DNA of 64,000 nt from Lachancea kluyveri NRRL Y-12651 (GCA_000149225.2 CM000692.1:1-64000); one strand, 5' to 3'; positions 20,208 to 31,525 are shown, numbered from the stretch's first letter. Program-made: numbers and translations. Notes: a model not told the origin generated them from the sequence alone.

Positions 20208-22076
20208 CTATACTTTTCCAACGTTTCTAAATGAAACCACAGAATCTAAAGATTCACTTCTAGTAGAATACTCTTCACTGGAACCAAGGTCCTTGGACAA
20301 AAACTCTCTCCTCTCTTTTGAAAAATCCTCGACTTCTACCCAGTGTTCATACCAGCAAGAAAAGTCAAAGAATGAAACGCCCTCGGGCATACCATTGACT
20401 GGCCAAAAGTAACACAGTATTGAGTAGATCACAAAAGATATTAGGTAACCGACAAAATAGTTTAAACGATAAACGTGCATGGCACCTACAGTAATGTTCT
20501 TCACTCCCACTGAACCAAGAAATCCAGGAAAATTAGGGACAATTCCCAGCAAATAAGCAACCACGGCTCTCCAATTCGTGCCGTACCTATTCCCATACAT
20601 GTAGAGAGAATTATTTCTATTTGTGTAGCAATGTTGAAGCTTAACCAGACCCTTTCTCACAACATAGTAATCGGCAGCCACAACACCTGCAATGGACGAT
20701 AGGAAAACAGCATACGCAGAAAGCGCTGTTGTAAATTTTGAGGATGAGGCCATCAAGTTCCACGGGCAGATAACCAGAGATATTACTGCGCAAATGTACG
20801 AACCTCTTCGGATGTTGATAAATTTAGGTAGCAGTGCAGTCATATCTGTACCAGCAGAAATTGAATTAGATGAAACATTGGTGCCCAGCTGTCCAATAGC
20901 AAATGCGAACGCAATCAAAAACACACCTGCACGAGTGCCAGAGGAAAAATTCTCTAAGAATCGCTCAAGGATAGCCAAAATTGACCAGTAATTTATACCA
21001 TATATTGTGTATGCAGCCGAAGTTGCCAAGATTCCAAGTAAAGAGATTACCGAGTAACAAACAGGCAACACAAAAAATTGAGAGTAGGTAGAAGACTTCG
21101 GAGTCTTCGCAAAACGAGACAAATCAGGAACATTTAAAATCAGGGTTGCAAAGTTATCTAGAGCACTCATAATTGCCCTAATAACAGCCCAAGCTAAGGG
21201 TGCACCTGAAAGAGTTTTTTGATTCAAAGATCCTAAGGCTAAATTTCCATCTGACTTCTTCAAGGTCCAGATCAAGAATGCGATAGCAGCAACTGGAGTA
21301 ATGGAGGACTTTACCATAAAAAGATAACGGAGCTGATGAGGTGGCAACCATAAGACTGGTAAACTCACAACCCAAAATATCATAAAGCACATAAACTCAT
21401 AATTGGTCAAATTTTTGTTTGGAATGGTATCTTTTAGCCTTGTACTCAAATCGTTACCAAAAATAGACTTAAGCATTAGTTGAACACAATCGCCTCCGAT
21501 ATAGGCCAGTGTGGCATACCAAACACATGCCATCACAACCCTGTTTAAAATAATCCAAGTAGAAAAGTAAACACCAAACGACATCCTTGAAGAGATAGGA
21601 AAAGAAATGTGGTAAATGTTCCCGACTCTGGAAGCCAAAACCAAAAAAAACGCCACAAAAATATACCCAAACCACACACATATCCATGTTTGCCACCAGT
21701 TTAAACCAAGTTGCAAACCCGTAGCTGATATTTGCCAGGTGTTGACATTGAAACCGCCGGAAATTCGAAAAAGCACAAATTCTTTCCAGCTCCAAACTCT
21801 TCTATTAGCCTCCACAGGAGCTAAATCATCGTTAAAAAGGAAGGACTCAATGATTCCCTCAGCACGACAATTAGAGCCATCGTGGTGTTGTTTCACCTCA
21901 AGAAATCTTAGGATCCTTCTCCACAAGCTTTTTGGGGGTTCGTCAATTTCATCGGTTTCACCACTCGGAACTTCCGTGATCTTGTAAGCTGACTCTCGGG
22001 TTTTTAATTCTTCGATGCGACTAGGCCTATTAGACAAGACGTCAAAGGCGGATGCAATTTCGCTGATCGAAGGCAT
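20208..22076 (-). CDS. FUI1: Uridine permease-like NCS1 transporter
   Basis: A 622-residue nucleobase/nucleoside:cation symporter-1 protein at the plasma membrane. Within the yeast FUR4/DAL4/FUI1 group it reads closest to FUI1 (uridine): FNVNTWQISATGLQLGLNWW, HISFPISSRMSFG, NRVVMACVWY, VIRAIMSALDNFATLILN, and PKFINIRRGSYICAVISL. Length fits (633-639 in S. cerevisiae). The N-terminal about 100 residues are hydrophilic with several Lys residues, the usual site of ubiquitin-driven endocytosis; about 12 membrane helices follow. The frame is intact. Next to a gene resembling pyrimidine-catabolic PYD3 within 15 kb it hints at pyrimidine salvage or use as nitrogen source, but the genes are not adjacent. 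Several GATAAG motifs lie upstream. Uracil or allantoin as substrate cannot be excluded. Confidence 0.88.
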   Translation of the reverse strand: MPSISEIASAFDVLSNRPSRIEELKTRESAYKITEVPSGETDEIDEPPKSLWRRILRFLEVKQHHDGSNCRAEGIIESFLFNDDLAPVEANRRVWSWKEFVLFRISGGFNVNTWQISATGLQLGLNWWQTWICVWFGYIFVAFFLVLASRVGNIYHISFPISSRMSFGVYFSTWIILNRVVMACVWYATLAYIGGDCVQLMLKSIFGNDLSTRLKDTIPNKNLTNYEFMCFMIFWVVSLPVLWLPPHQLRYLFMVKSSITPVAAIAFLIWTLKKSDGNLALGSLNQKTLSGAPLAWAVIRAIMSALDNFATLILNVPDLSRFAKTPKSSTYSQFFVLPVCYSVISLLGILATSAAYTIYGINYWSILAILERFLENFSSGTRAGVFLIAFAFAIGQLGTNVSSNSISAGTDMTALLPKFINIRRGSYICAVISLVICPWNLMASSSKFTTALSAYAVFLSSIAGVVAADYYVVRKGLVKLQHCYTNRNNSLYMYGNRYGTNWRAVVAYLLGIVPNFPGFLGSVGVKNITVGAMHVYRLNYFVGYLISFVIYSILCYFWPVNGMPEGVSFFDFSCWYEHWVEVEDFSKERREFLSKDLGSSEEYSTRSESLDSVVSFRNVGKV

Positions 22077-23155
22077 GTTGTATACGTTTTTAATTGCATG
22101 CTAGTAGAAGATAGATATGTGTCTTTGAGTTGCTTTTATATGGCAAATTAGAGAACACTCATTTTCAGTCGACTCACTTAAAGTCCGATGATGTTGTGCA
22201 TTGCCAAGACCGAGCGGCTGGCTGCTTTAAGGTACGACTTACGTGTGCAGAACTCTAATCTGCCATTTGGTAAATTACTTCAGATAAGATTCTAACTCAC
22301 ATATCAAAGGATATTAAGAACTTATTAGCCTTAAAATACGTAGAATTGTTAATATTTCCGTCGGACCAGCTCTCCTTAAAAAAGAATCTAGGAAACAGTA
22401 GATATCATGTTGGTTAAAATCTCTCTTATCACCTATCGTTTATCGAAAAGTTGAGACTTAGAGCACCGATTCTGAGAAGCAAAGATATGAGAACGTTAAA
22501 AAAATGTCTGAAAAATCTATGCTAAGAAATCAGTTTGTAAGTAGATGTCACTTCATTCAGAGCAAAATAGTATAATAATTCGTATTTCTCCTCAGTTTTT
22601 AAAGTTTCTCCGTAGGAGTTGCTTAAGCATTCTTATCTTCTAATAGATAAGAGATTCAAAAGTAGAAAATCAGCGAAGAATGTTCAGTTCTTCTTTACAG
22701 TATGGCTGCATATCACATACGACTCAGAAACATCGTTGCAGCGCCAAGTCTTCCTCGAAAAGCATATCTTTGATTTCGGCTCTTAAGAGACACTACAGAG
22801 TTGAAATCACTTGATGTGCGTGAGCATTACAACAGCAGTACTGGAACAGCTTATCACAGCTCGAATTATTTTGGAAGTCTTTTCTCCTTTCTTTTTTTAT
22901 CGTAAATTATCTTTTTCTTACAGGAATATCAAGATATTTGGAAATGTATGAACAAGGATGAGGTTACTCGGATATCAGTCCACTAACCAGCTTAGTTGCG
23001 TTTTAAAATATGATAGTAACTTTTTTAATGCGATTTAGTAAATAAATAGTATAAATTTCTACTAATCCCTTTACTAAAATAATGATTGTTTTGATTGAAA
23101 ATTCACTACGGTAAATCAAATATCCACAGAAGAAACTACGAAACTGTAAAGGACG
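22077..23155. other. Divergent promoter region with GATAAG motifs
   Basis: Region between the FUI1-like gene (-) and the sphingomyelinase-like gene (+). GATAAG occurs at 22283-22288 and 22646-22651 on +, and at 22425-22430 and 22632-22637 on -. These are the core of GATA-factor sites used in nitrogen catabolite repression. No gene recognised. Confidence 0.4.
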
Positions 23156-25120
23156 ATGATTTTAACAGGGATTTTTCGAGTAATACTTTTGCTTTTATTA
23201 ATTAAAGTTGCTTTTTGCTTTCCAGTTATGGAGGGAAAGGAGTCACTATCAGGTTTTCTTGAATCTGCTAGTACTTCAAGCGATGACAGCATTACCACAG
23301 CGTTTATTAATGAATTAAAATCACTTTCATCTAGAAACATGTCGAGCTGTGATCAATGTATTACTAGATTAGCAATTGGAAAATAATTAGCCTTAGTAAG
23401 GCCAGATCTTGTTCCAAAAGTTTTCACCACATGGTGTTTGGATACTGGGCACTGGTCAAATGCTACATGTATCTCTACTTTTAGTAGAAACACCGTAGAA
23501 GCGAGTAATACTGGGACGAATTTTGTAGATATGCTATCTTTGATGGATCCATTTGATTACGATGGTCAACTTTACTGTTATTACAAAGATTCAAAGCTAT
23601 GTGAGAAGCCAAAAACCCCAAATATTACTTTGTCTCACATGTGGCCTCCAAAGGAAAAAAAGCACTTCCTCGCACCAGATCCAGGTGGTAACGACACATT
23701 TAATGTCCTACATATTTCTGATTTTCACCTCCAACTAGATTACGTTATTGGGAGTGAAGCTAACTGTACGACTAGTATGTGTTGTACTCCACATTCCAGG
23801 AACAAAAATACTTCAAGCAGCGCTAAAGGATACAAAGAGATTTGGAACTCATTTTACGAATCAAGTTATGCAGAAAATGGGATGTTCATCAAAGGACCCT
23901 ACATTGATGTGTTTCAAAACAGTTCAATATGGATGCCAGCACCAACATGGGGCCACTATAGATGTGACCCTCCAGAGATTCTCATCAACTCCTCGCTTGA
24001 TTCTATTGTGGAATACAGTAAAGAAAAGTCTTTGGACTTTGAGTTTGCAATATTTACTGGTGATCTTGTTGACAATGATGAACTTCAATACACTAACTAC
24101 GAAATGACTGTTCAATCGGAAGAAGTGGTTTATAGGGATATTAAAGCAAAGCTAAACAGACTTCCCGTCTATTGTGTGATGGGAAATCACGATGCTTTTC
24201 CTTATGGTGAATTGGCACAAGAAAATCATGGATTTTCAAACTATTTCTCTTGGAATGCAGAACTAATGGCTGACCTGTGGGAGGACTACCAATGGCTAGA
24301 TACCAAAGCATCGCGGTATGCAAGAAAGCACTACACAGGTTTCTCTGTTGAAACAAAACTTGGCCTGAAAATTATTTCTCTAAACTCTAATGTATGGTAT
24401 CGTAAAAATCACTACGCATTTTGGAATGCATCCCAACCAGATACATTTGGACAATTTGAATTTTTAATAAATGAGCTAGTAGAAAGCGAAGCTAAGGACC
24501 AAAGAGTTTGGATTATTACACATATTCCATTCGCGACAGATGCATTGCCTTTACCGTCTAAATTATATGCGGAAATTGTTGAAAGATTTTCTCCATATAC
24601 CATCGCAGGGATATTTTTTGGACATACACATCTTGACCAGTTTGAAATTTTGTACGCTGGTTCTGGCAGTGAAGCCAAAACCATCGAAAATGTTCTAAAT
24701 GTTGGCTGGATTTCACAGGCAGTAACTCCGTGGGTAGAAAACAACCCATCTTGGAGATACTACACGGTAGACAAAAAGACTTTCTCAATTATGGATTCCT
24801 TCAACTTTTATACTAATTTAAACGAAACATTCAGCAATAACGGTTTAGAACCAGTATGGAGGTTCGAATATTCTGCAAGAGAAGCTTATAACATTACATG
24901 GCCCGTAACATCCCCATTAAATGGAACTTATTGGCACAAAGTTGCTGAAAAGGTGAAAACGTCCGTTGAGTACAGACAGCTGTATCAAAATTACGCTAAA
25001 AGATTTTCTCCATATGTACCCAATTGCTCCAAAATATCCACTTGTGATAAGGATTATTGTTTTTTGACATCCTTTACAATTGATCAGTATGATGACTGCA
25101 TCAAAAACTTAAAGAAGTAG
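23156..25120 (+). pseudogene. Acid sphingomyelinase-like phosphodiesterase with one in-frame stop
   Basis: The frame from the ATG at 23156 to 25120 is open for about 654 codons except for one TAA at 23384-23386. Before the stop lie a signal peptide (about residues 1-22) and the start of a saposin-like domain (CDQC). After it come the calcineurin-like metallophosphoesterase motifs: ISDFHLQLDY, SEANC, TGDLVDND, GNHDAFPYG, THIPF and GHTHLDQFE, plus paired Cys residues near the C-terminus and many NxS/T sites. All metal-binding motifs are intact, as expected of a secreted or vacuolar sphingomyelin phosphodiesterase family enzyme. A single nonsense change with everything else preserved points to recent loss, stop readthrough or a sequencing error. 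If translation began at an internal ATG (for example 23438), the product would lack the signal peptide. Confidence 0.82.
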
Positions 25121-27044
25121 ACCTTAAAACATGTGTCTGCTATATTTCAATTTTTGCCTTAGAAAAAAATGAAGCCTATTTTGCAAAATTTTTTACAGAT
25201 GCAGAGGGCTTTTGATTTTCGAATTGTCAATCACATAAAAGTGTTTAAGTAGGTTAGATCATTCACTAAATACGATTCACTTTTTTTTTCTTTCCTTATT
25301 CAGACCCATTAGATTCAGTCTAAAATTTTCTAAATCCTTGTAATATTGTACTTTTCCTTCGCTTTGATAATTGACGTTGACAAAGCTTTTGAAAGCGGTT
25401 ACTTTTATGCATTATTTGCCTATCTTATTGCTTATGTCAGGCGCTACGGATTTTTGTAAGCATACAGTGCGACACTCTTTGTCACAGTTAAGGAAAAGGA
25501 TCTTCTCAAGAGAAATGTTGAACAAAAAAAAAATTCTACCTAAGACTTGGGTAACTCAATATCAAGTACGTTCCTCAATACAACTTTGATTAGAAACCCT
25601 AAGAAGGAGAAAAGGTGCTATACACAAAGAATTTAGAACTGAAATTACTTGACTTAATTCTGCGAATTCCTTCAAGTTTAGATTCTCTTTGTTAAAACCA
25701 CTTATTTTTAATAGGAAAATCCATATTATACACACAAAAGTTTGATTATTACGTAAATTGGGCTCTTGTGAGAAGGATTCTTTTTTCCACTTATACCGGT
25801 GTCCCGAGAACTCTATAGAGCACCCAAAAGTTACTAGAATTATTGGAGGTTCTATATTAAATAAAATAGCCATTAATAGTGGCTAAGTCAATAAAATGGA
25901 ATTTGATACCTTAAGATAGGTAGTCTTCTTCATAGGAAGTTGACACACTGGCATTTTTTACTATCATGCTGCCAGTTGATGTAAGTATCACATATACACT
26001 TGAAATAGTTATCTAGTACCAATTAATCAAACCCTGCGTATGAACGTAGTAAGCTTGTCACATACACACACACACGCACACACACACTCTCTCTCTATAA
26101 TTTGCACGAAATATAAAATTGAAATGCAATTGAACGTACAGGAAATCAATCCTAAGAAAATTTATCTTAAGAAATGTATATTGGTCATATTTTTAGCATC
26201 TTGTATGTTTCTTCTTTGAAACTTTTAGCGCATATAATCAGAATATAAGGGAGATTTTCGAGTCTGGAACGCTAACTGGAGGGGAGGAGGGGGCAGTACA
26301 GTTTTATCTCCGCGACGAGGCGAAACAAGAATAAAAAGAAATATGCAGATCTGTCTCGGAGAAAAATGCCAAATGACGCAAGTGCGCTTGAGACAGCAAT
26401 CGAGTAAAAAACCTCGTCACGATGTACTGAGATTTTTATTTACTGTTCGCCACCATTGAGTTCCAGTAAATACGTGTGCATTTAGTTTTGGATTTGTGCC
26501 AATGTGTGCTCTAAAAAGTCTAAGTGTACAGTACAGTTCAAGAAACTTACAAAATGACACTTCATTAGAAAGTACAAGTATCTGGATTAAAGAAGCACCC
26601 GTAGAGGCTCATGAATCTCTCTGCCTTCGTTCATTGGGTTTTTTTTTTCAGTCGTTGGCTCAATTGGTACCATCTTTAGTGGTTCCCTGTTATAATGATC
26701 AGACACGCCATTCGTCCCAAAAGTTATCAAAATTAAACTTTCAATTACAAAGCTAGGTATTCAGCTAAAAAGCAAGTTATTATGAGGGCTGATGTCGTCC
26801 TTGTGTCTAAAATTTTAACATTAGCTGCCATTTCTTTTTTTCGGCTGTCATGTAAGGAACGAGGCGATTAAACCGAGAGCTAGTTTTACACTCGGCTGCA
26901 TTGATTTGCATATAATCCGAAAATTTTTGAGTTATAGGTCGTTCGTCAAAAGTAAGAGTATTGCTCGACGCTGAGTGTTCTATTTGGCCCGTAACTTCGA
27001 AACTCCCATTCTTTCCTCCTTGCTAGCACACAACGCTAGCAGTA
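25121..27044. other. Intergenic 1.9 kb between convergent genes
   Basis: Holds a CA/CT microsatellite at 26058-26096. No ATG-initiated frame with recognisable content was seen. The GC-richer patch near 26270-26345 (ggaggggaggaggggg-like) has no assigned role. Confidence 0.4.
26058..26096. repeat. (CA)n-(CT)n microsatellite
   Basis: cacatacacacacacacgcacacacacactctctctct-type dinucleotide run with a switch from CA to CT units. Confidence 0.9.
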
Positions 27045-28763
27045 TTAAAACTTAGATATGGTTAGACCTACAGATAAACATCTAGATATGCTATAGCAGA
27101 TAACACCAGCAACCATAAGAAAGGATACGAATATAATATAATGATTGTAATTTTTCAATTCGCCTTCGCCAATAATTAATCCTCCCATAGGCAGGATTAG
27201 CAGAGTCAGCAGAGATTCCAAAAGATAAGCCATAGAGTACCGTTTTCCAAAATCATCCGTTTTGGAAATTTGACCAATGCATGCAGGCGCCAACGATAAG
27301 ATTGTACCAGTTGTAAAGCCATATAGCAAGGTGTATGCCCATAAAACACCTAAGTGGTTTCCAAATGGCAACCACATCACAAAATTTATGAGTGTGGCAA
27401 TTGATATGGTAGCGATCATTACGTTGAACGCACCAAAATATTTATCTGCCAGGTAAGCCGGAATAAACCTGCCGAGAATACCAATTGCATTAAAAGTTGT
27501 GTACAAGGTATATGATTCGCTTTGTGAATTGCCTTGTGCCATTGAATATGAAGTGAAGTTAGCAGATGCTGTCAATGAGTTCTCGGTGAAAGCCACACCC
27601 AGAGCCAAAAACAAAAATTTGTACTCAAAGAAGTACCTCCAACCAAAGGACGATGTTAGATACCATTTGAAAGCATCTGGAAAGGAAACGAATCGATCGC
27701 TTTTTATCCTCTTCCGTTCACGTGCAAGAAATATAGCACATGTCAAACAGAATAGACAAACAAACGCCAAAGTCCTGATGGCCCATTGAAACCCGGATAT
27801 CTCGTACAGTCTTCTCAAAAGCATCGGAAAAACAACTCCTCCTATTGATCCGCCAATAGTTGCAATACTAGTAGCAATGGCTCTTTTTTTTAAAAACCAT
27901 GTTGCGACACAGCCAATTAAAGGTGTTGTTAATATCCCTGCGGCTGTTCCGGAAAGGATAGAAAATGATAAAATAAACTGCCAAAGAGTTTTGCAATTAG
28001 CCGTTGCCATGAGACCACCCGTATACATCACGGTTCCCACGTATAGCGGTGCCCGTGTTCCGTTTCTATCAAAGTATGAGCCCGCAAGAACACAGCTTAA
28101 AAAGCTTAGCGCCAAATACACAGAAAAGATCCAGGCCACAGCGGACGGATTGACCTCTTTTAACTGATGTTTAGTAACATAAGACTGGATAGCTCCAAGA
28201 GAGTTTATCATCCCGAAAACGGGTATCAACCCCATAAATGAGCCAAATACAACGATCCAAGCCCTGGAACCTCCATCTGGAAGATCCAAATCGTCTTCAA
28301 CGTCTGCTGGGTTGTCCTTTTCTTCGTTTTCCTTTAGGCTCACTTGACAGTTTTCATCTCCGTCCTGCTCTTCAACGTCATAGCCCTTTAACCTCAAAGA
28401 TCGTTGCTCATCAGACGTCAATACTTCTTCTGCCTGCTTAGAATTTCTGCTAAGAGTTGTATCTCTATCTGTTTCTTGGAATTCTCCAGACTTGTTTTTT
28501 TCCAGATCAAGATCTGTACCTTGCGTTTGAGAAGAATATCCTTGTTCTGAAGTTTTCGATGATAGCTGTGTATCAAAGTCGGTACTTGGCAACCCGCTGG
28601 AGCAGTTTAAATCCATTTGAGAATCAACAGTCTGCCAGTCATTTGTATCTTTGTTATCTTGTTCAATAGATTTCTTACCAAGAGCACCACCGGTTCCGCC
28701 AGAGGGCAAGATGTACAAATTTTTCAGAAATCGGTTTTCCCATAATGATTGCTTATTCCACAT
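27045..28763 (-). CDS. MCH-family (monocarboxylate-porter-like) MFS transporter
   Basis: A 572-residue protein of the yeast MCH group (MCH1-5, ESBP6). It has a long, acidic, Ser/Gln-rich N-terminus of about 165 residues, then [19 protein letters not shown], the family hallmark at helix 1. About 12 helices follow, with [13 protein letters not shown] (loop 2-3), [21 protein letters not shown] (loop 4-5) and [17 protein letters not shown] (loop 8-9). Despite their name, yeast Mch proteins do not carry monocarboxylates; Mch5 imports riboflavin and others are uncharacterised. The N-terminus is long compared with MCH2/4/5 (470-520 residues). The substrate is therefore unknown. The frame and ATG are intact; a 2.9-kb divergent region separates it from INO1. 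Confidence 0.85.
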   Translation of the reverse strand: MWNKQSLWENRFLKNLYILPSGGTGGALGKKSIEQDNKDTNDWQTVDSQMDLNCSSGLPSTDFDTQLSSKTSEQGYSSQTQGTDLDLEKNKSGEFQETDRDTTLSRNSKQAEEVLTSDEQRSLRLKGYDVEEQDGDENCQVSLKENEEKDNPADVEDDLDLPDGGSRAWIVVFGSFMGLIPVFGMINSLGAIQSYVTKHQLKEVNPSAVAWIFSVYLALSFLSCVLAGSYFDRNGTRAPLYVGTVMYTGGLMATANCKTLWQFILSFSILSGTAAGILTTPLIGCVATWFLKKRAIATSIATIGGSIGGVVFPMLLRRLYEISGFQWAIRTLAFVCLFCLTCAIFLARERKRIKSDRFVSFPDAFKWYLTSSFGWRYFFEYKFLFLALGVAFTENSLTASANFTSYSMAQGNSQSESYTLYTTFNAIGILGRFIPAYLADKYFGAFNVMIATISIATLINFVMWLPFGNHLGVLWAYTLLYGFTTGTILSLAPACIGQISKTDDFGKRYSMAYLLESLLTLLILPMGGLIIGEGELKNYNHYIIFVSFLMVAGVICYSISRCLSVGLTISKF

Positions 28764-31014
28764 AGCTCACGGAGCGTACCATATTGTTCCTGATAAATTG
28801 GGATTGATAAAATTTCGATCCAAATATATAGATCGGGAATTCTTAAATGATAGTGGCTCGACGAGTGTTTTGCTTTTTAAACGGTTTTGCGATTAGACCA
28901 AAAATAAAAACAGCATCGCTTGCGCCTGAACAATATGATCCAGGAAAATAACGGACAAAGCGGTGAAATGTAAAATGTATGCATCTGTAGCAACCTCTCG
29001 ACTGGCGAGCCCAATATAATATGTTTTCGCGGAGTTTCTGTTGAGACTTTTTCTTTTAACGCCGCGATTAAATATCCCACAATAACACGTCACCGTTACA
29101 CCGTTTTTGTTTGAAACTTGAATTGACACGAATGAATTTGAAGGATTGACAAAAACTTCAAGCATCTCTTCTAGGTACAAAAATATGCAAAAAAGTTTCT
29201 TTTCGACAATAGTGCGGAGCGAACGCAGAAAAAGCAAAGAGAAAAATACAAAGTAGGAAAGCCGTTTTAACCAGCCACTATAAGGAGACTGCAAGGTGAA
29301 ATGGGCCCTTACATTGAAACGCACTATGCATTACAGACCTTGCACGAAGATGAGTCACATGACCTATTACTTCTTTTGCAATATATGACATGTGATTTTC
29401 GTAGCGCTTCTTCTGTTAACCTTAGAACACGGTAAGGCTGTTAGTCTGTTCTTAAGTACTTCAAAGAATATATATGCCATCAGGAAGACTTGCTTGACAT
29501 ATTGGATGTCACGTGCCTATTATTTATGACAGCCATAGGGTGAAGGAAGTGCGGGAAGTCCAAGCCTGTAGATAACGAAGCTCGATAGATGCAACAAAAT
29601 AAGTGGGTTAAGTTTTCCCTGTACTGTGGGACCTAACCAAATAAAGGCATCCTGTGATGTATATATTCTGACTGTTTGCTTCGAAACATGATCGGCTCAT
29701 AGTTCGATCATCGCAAGAGATTCTTATCTTGATGGCAGCATCAAATCAAAAGTGGAAGTTTGCTTAGTGCGATGACAGTATTGCAACGACATCCGTATTG
29801 GGGAATCTTAAAAAAAAGGTAAAGTGAGAGAGCCAGACTCGTATACCGTGGATGTATTTACAGTTCCCTCCAGTATGGAGCTAACCCTATGGTACTCGGC
29901 CACAGTACGTTCGTTGCTTGTTGGTTTAAAAAAAAAAAAAAAGAGAGATATAGAAAACAAAAGTCATTTGTTTATAAAGCGGAAGCTTTAAGTACAGCAT
30001 TTTAAAATACAGCCAGTTGGTCTAGAGAAAGAACTGGAAAATACAGTTGTAACTTGTTATTAGATGACCGGGTACAGTTGCTCTAAAACCGCTTATGAGT
30101 AAAGACATCAGTAGTATAAGCGGGAGGAAATTCAAAGATCTTTCGATAGATCTGGAGAAGGGAAAAGGCAGAAAGGTTTTCAAAGTGTGAAAATATCACT
30201 GATAAAAACAACTAGAACTGCCTAAACATCAAGTTACACTTTTACCAACGCTCTTTGGAAGAAAAAAAAATCAACACCTAAAGTCGCACGATAGGAAATC
30301 AAGGTTTAAACTTTTGCATATTTGGAAGCGTTCTTGCTTCAACATAGTATAGGATTCATGAGGCTTTCCCTGTTTTGCCCAACAAATGATGTCGTGAAAA
30401 CTCTCCTGTGAAGCTATCCACGGTGAAGTCAAGTTTGACCCTTACAGCTCTGAGAAGGTGCTCTTTGTATTTTTTCTCTTCTCGACAATCAAGAAAGAAT
30501 TCGGCATAGTCCACGAGACTTGCCCCCTCCCCTCCCGGAGAGTTTTCATGGATTAGATATGATAGAAACCGAAACGTGGCAACGCTGCTACGCAAAAGGC
30601 ACGATGTTAAAAAAAAAAAAAAAAAAGAGCAAAAGCACTTAGTCTTGATAAAAATTCTCAATTGAGTATACACAAGACAAAAATCTATTTCTTGAAAGCT
30701 TATGTCTATCAATTGAAGAGGATTTTTCATATCTTCGATGTCATTATTAAAAAGCGTGCGTCGTACTTGTGGAGCGGACACGAAAAATACATCTTTTTCA
30801 GGAACAAAACCTTTGCCCTTATTACTGAAAATTCCACAGAAATCATAGCTTATGTTACGCTGTCTTTCTTACGATTCTTATTTTTTTACTCAATCGTTAC
30901 ATACTTCAAAAATATCAAGAATGAGCTCAATACCGCCGTAGTAAATGGCCAATACACACGGACTCATTTTCTTAATGTATAGACAGTAGGTTAGTCCATT
31001 TTGAATGTGTATCA

Positions 31015-31024
31015 ATATCACATG
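31015..31024 (-). promoter_or_regulatory. UAS-INO-like element upstream of INO1
   Basis: On the - strand this reads CATGTGATAT, 9 of 10 bases of the Ino2/Ino4 consensus CATGTGAAAT, about 605 bp upstream of the INO1 ATG. Such elements work in either orientation. The distance is larger than in S. cerevisiae, so the call is moderate. Confidence 0.45.
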
Positions 31025-31302
31025 GTAGTTCTGGGTGCAAATTTGTTAACTAAGTATCCAATTTTACACCAACCCGTCATTCCCAGGTATTTCGTTAAGC
31101 GGCTAGCTGTATGGGAAATTTGTTCAGAAGCAATCATGAAGAGCACTTGACCCTTTGTACTCATCTAAACACGTACACTGAAGTGCAGGCCTCTGGTGAA
31201 TTCTGAGCTCTTTCTTGGAAGCCAAAAAGGAGAAAACTTATCGGAATTAAAAAAAAAAAAAAAATTGGGCAGTTCCCCACTTTTGTGGATGTATACGTGT
31301 TT

Positions 31303-31326
31303 TCGGCGAAGTCGCGACTTCGCCGA
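31303..31326. promoter_or_regulatory. Perfect 24-bp GC-rich palindrome in the INO1 promoter
   Basis: The left arm TCGGCGAAGTCG (31303-31314) is followed without spacer by its exact reverse complement (31315-31326). It sits about 300 bp upstream of the INO1 ATG in AT-rich DNA and 14 bp before a URS1-like element. It may bind a dimeric factor or form a cruciform; function is not known. Confidence 0.6.
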
Positions 31327-31340
31327 CCTCGCAGACAGTT

Positions 31341-31350
31341 TCGGCGGCCT
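31341..31350 (-). promoter_or_regulatory. URS1 (Ume6)-like element of INO1
   Basis: TCGGCGGCCT matches the reverse complement of the Ume6 consensus TAGCCGCCGA at its first eight bases (TCGGCGGC). It lies about 280 bp upstream of the ATG. S. cerevisiae INO1 also has a Ume6-bound URS1 in its promoter, so the position in this gene supports the call. Confidence 0.6.
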
Positions 31351-31517
31351 TGCGTCTTTTTGTTTATAGTAAAGTCCCTTCAGTCCGTCAGTATTCAATG
31401 GCACTAGAAGTGATTCTAGGGCCTTCCTCTCATAATAGTGGACGTAAGCCCTTTTTGTTATTCAACAAGGGAACACTCAACAAATATGAAATGGAATTTA
31501 CTGCGCGTATGAAAACA

Positions 31518-31525
31518 TATAAATA
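31518..31525 (+). promoter_or_regulatory. TATA box of INO1
   Basis: TATAAATA fits the TATAWAWR consensus and lies about 110 bp upstream of the ATG at 31629. Confidence 0.6.

Noticed and set aside
4220-22076. A dedicated pyrimidine-degradation gene cluster (PYD3-like plus FUI1-like)
   Set aside because: The genes are about 15 kb apart with unrelated genes between them, no PYD2 or other pathway gene is present, and the PYD3-like enzyme lacks a metal ligand.
28893-29324. 143-codon frame on the - strand, partly hydrophobic
   Set aside because: It begins at GTG with no suitable ATG, resembles no family and lies in a promoter-like region.
29508-29515. CDEI-like GTCACGTG as part of a centromere
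   Set aside because: No long AT-rich CDEII and no CDEIII-type TTCCGAA motif follows.
29690-29740. AGTTCGATCAT resembling a tRNA B box
   Set aside because: No A box at proper distance and no cloverleaf could be drawn.
30356-30982. Overlapping frames of 141 (-) and 106 (+) codons
   Set aside because: They start at GTG and TTG, and the minus frame crosses a long A-run that gives a poly-Phe stretch; no family resemblance.
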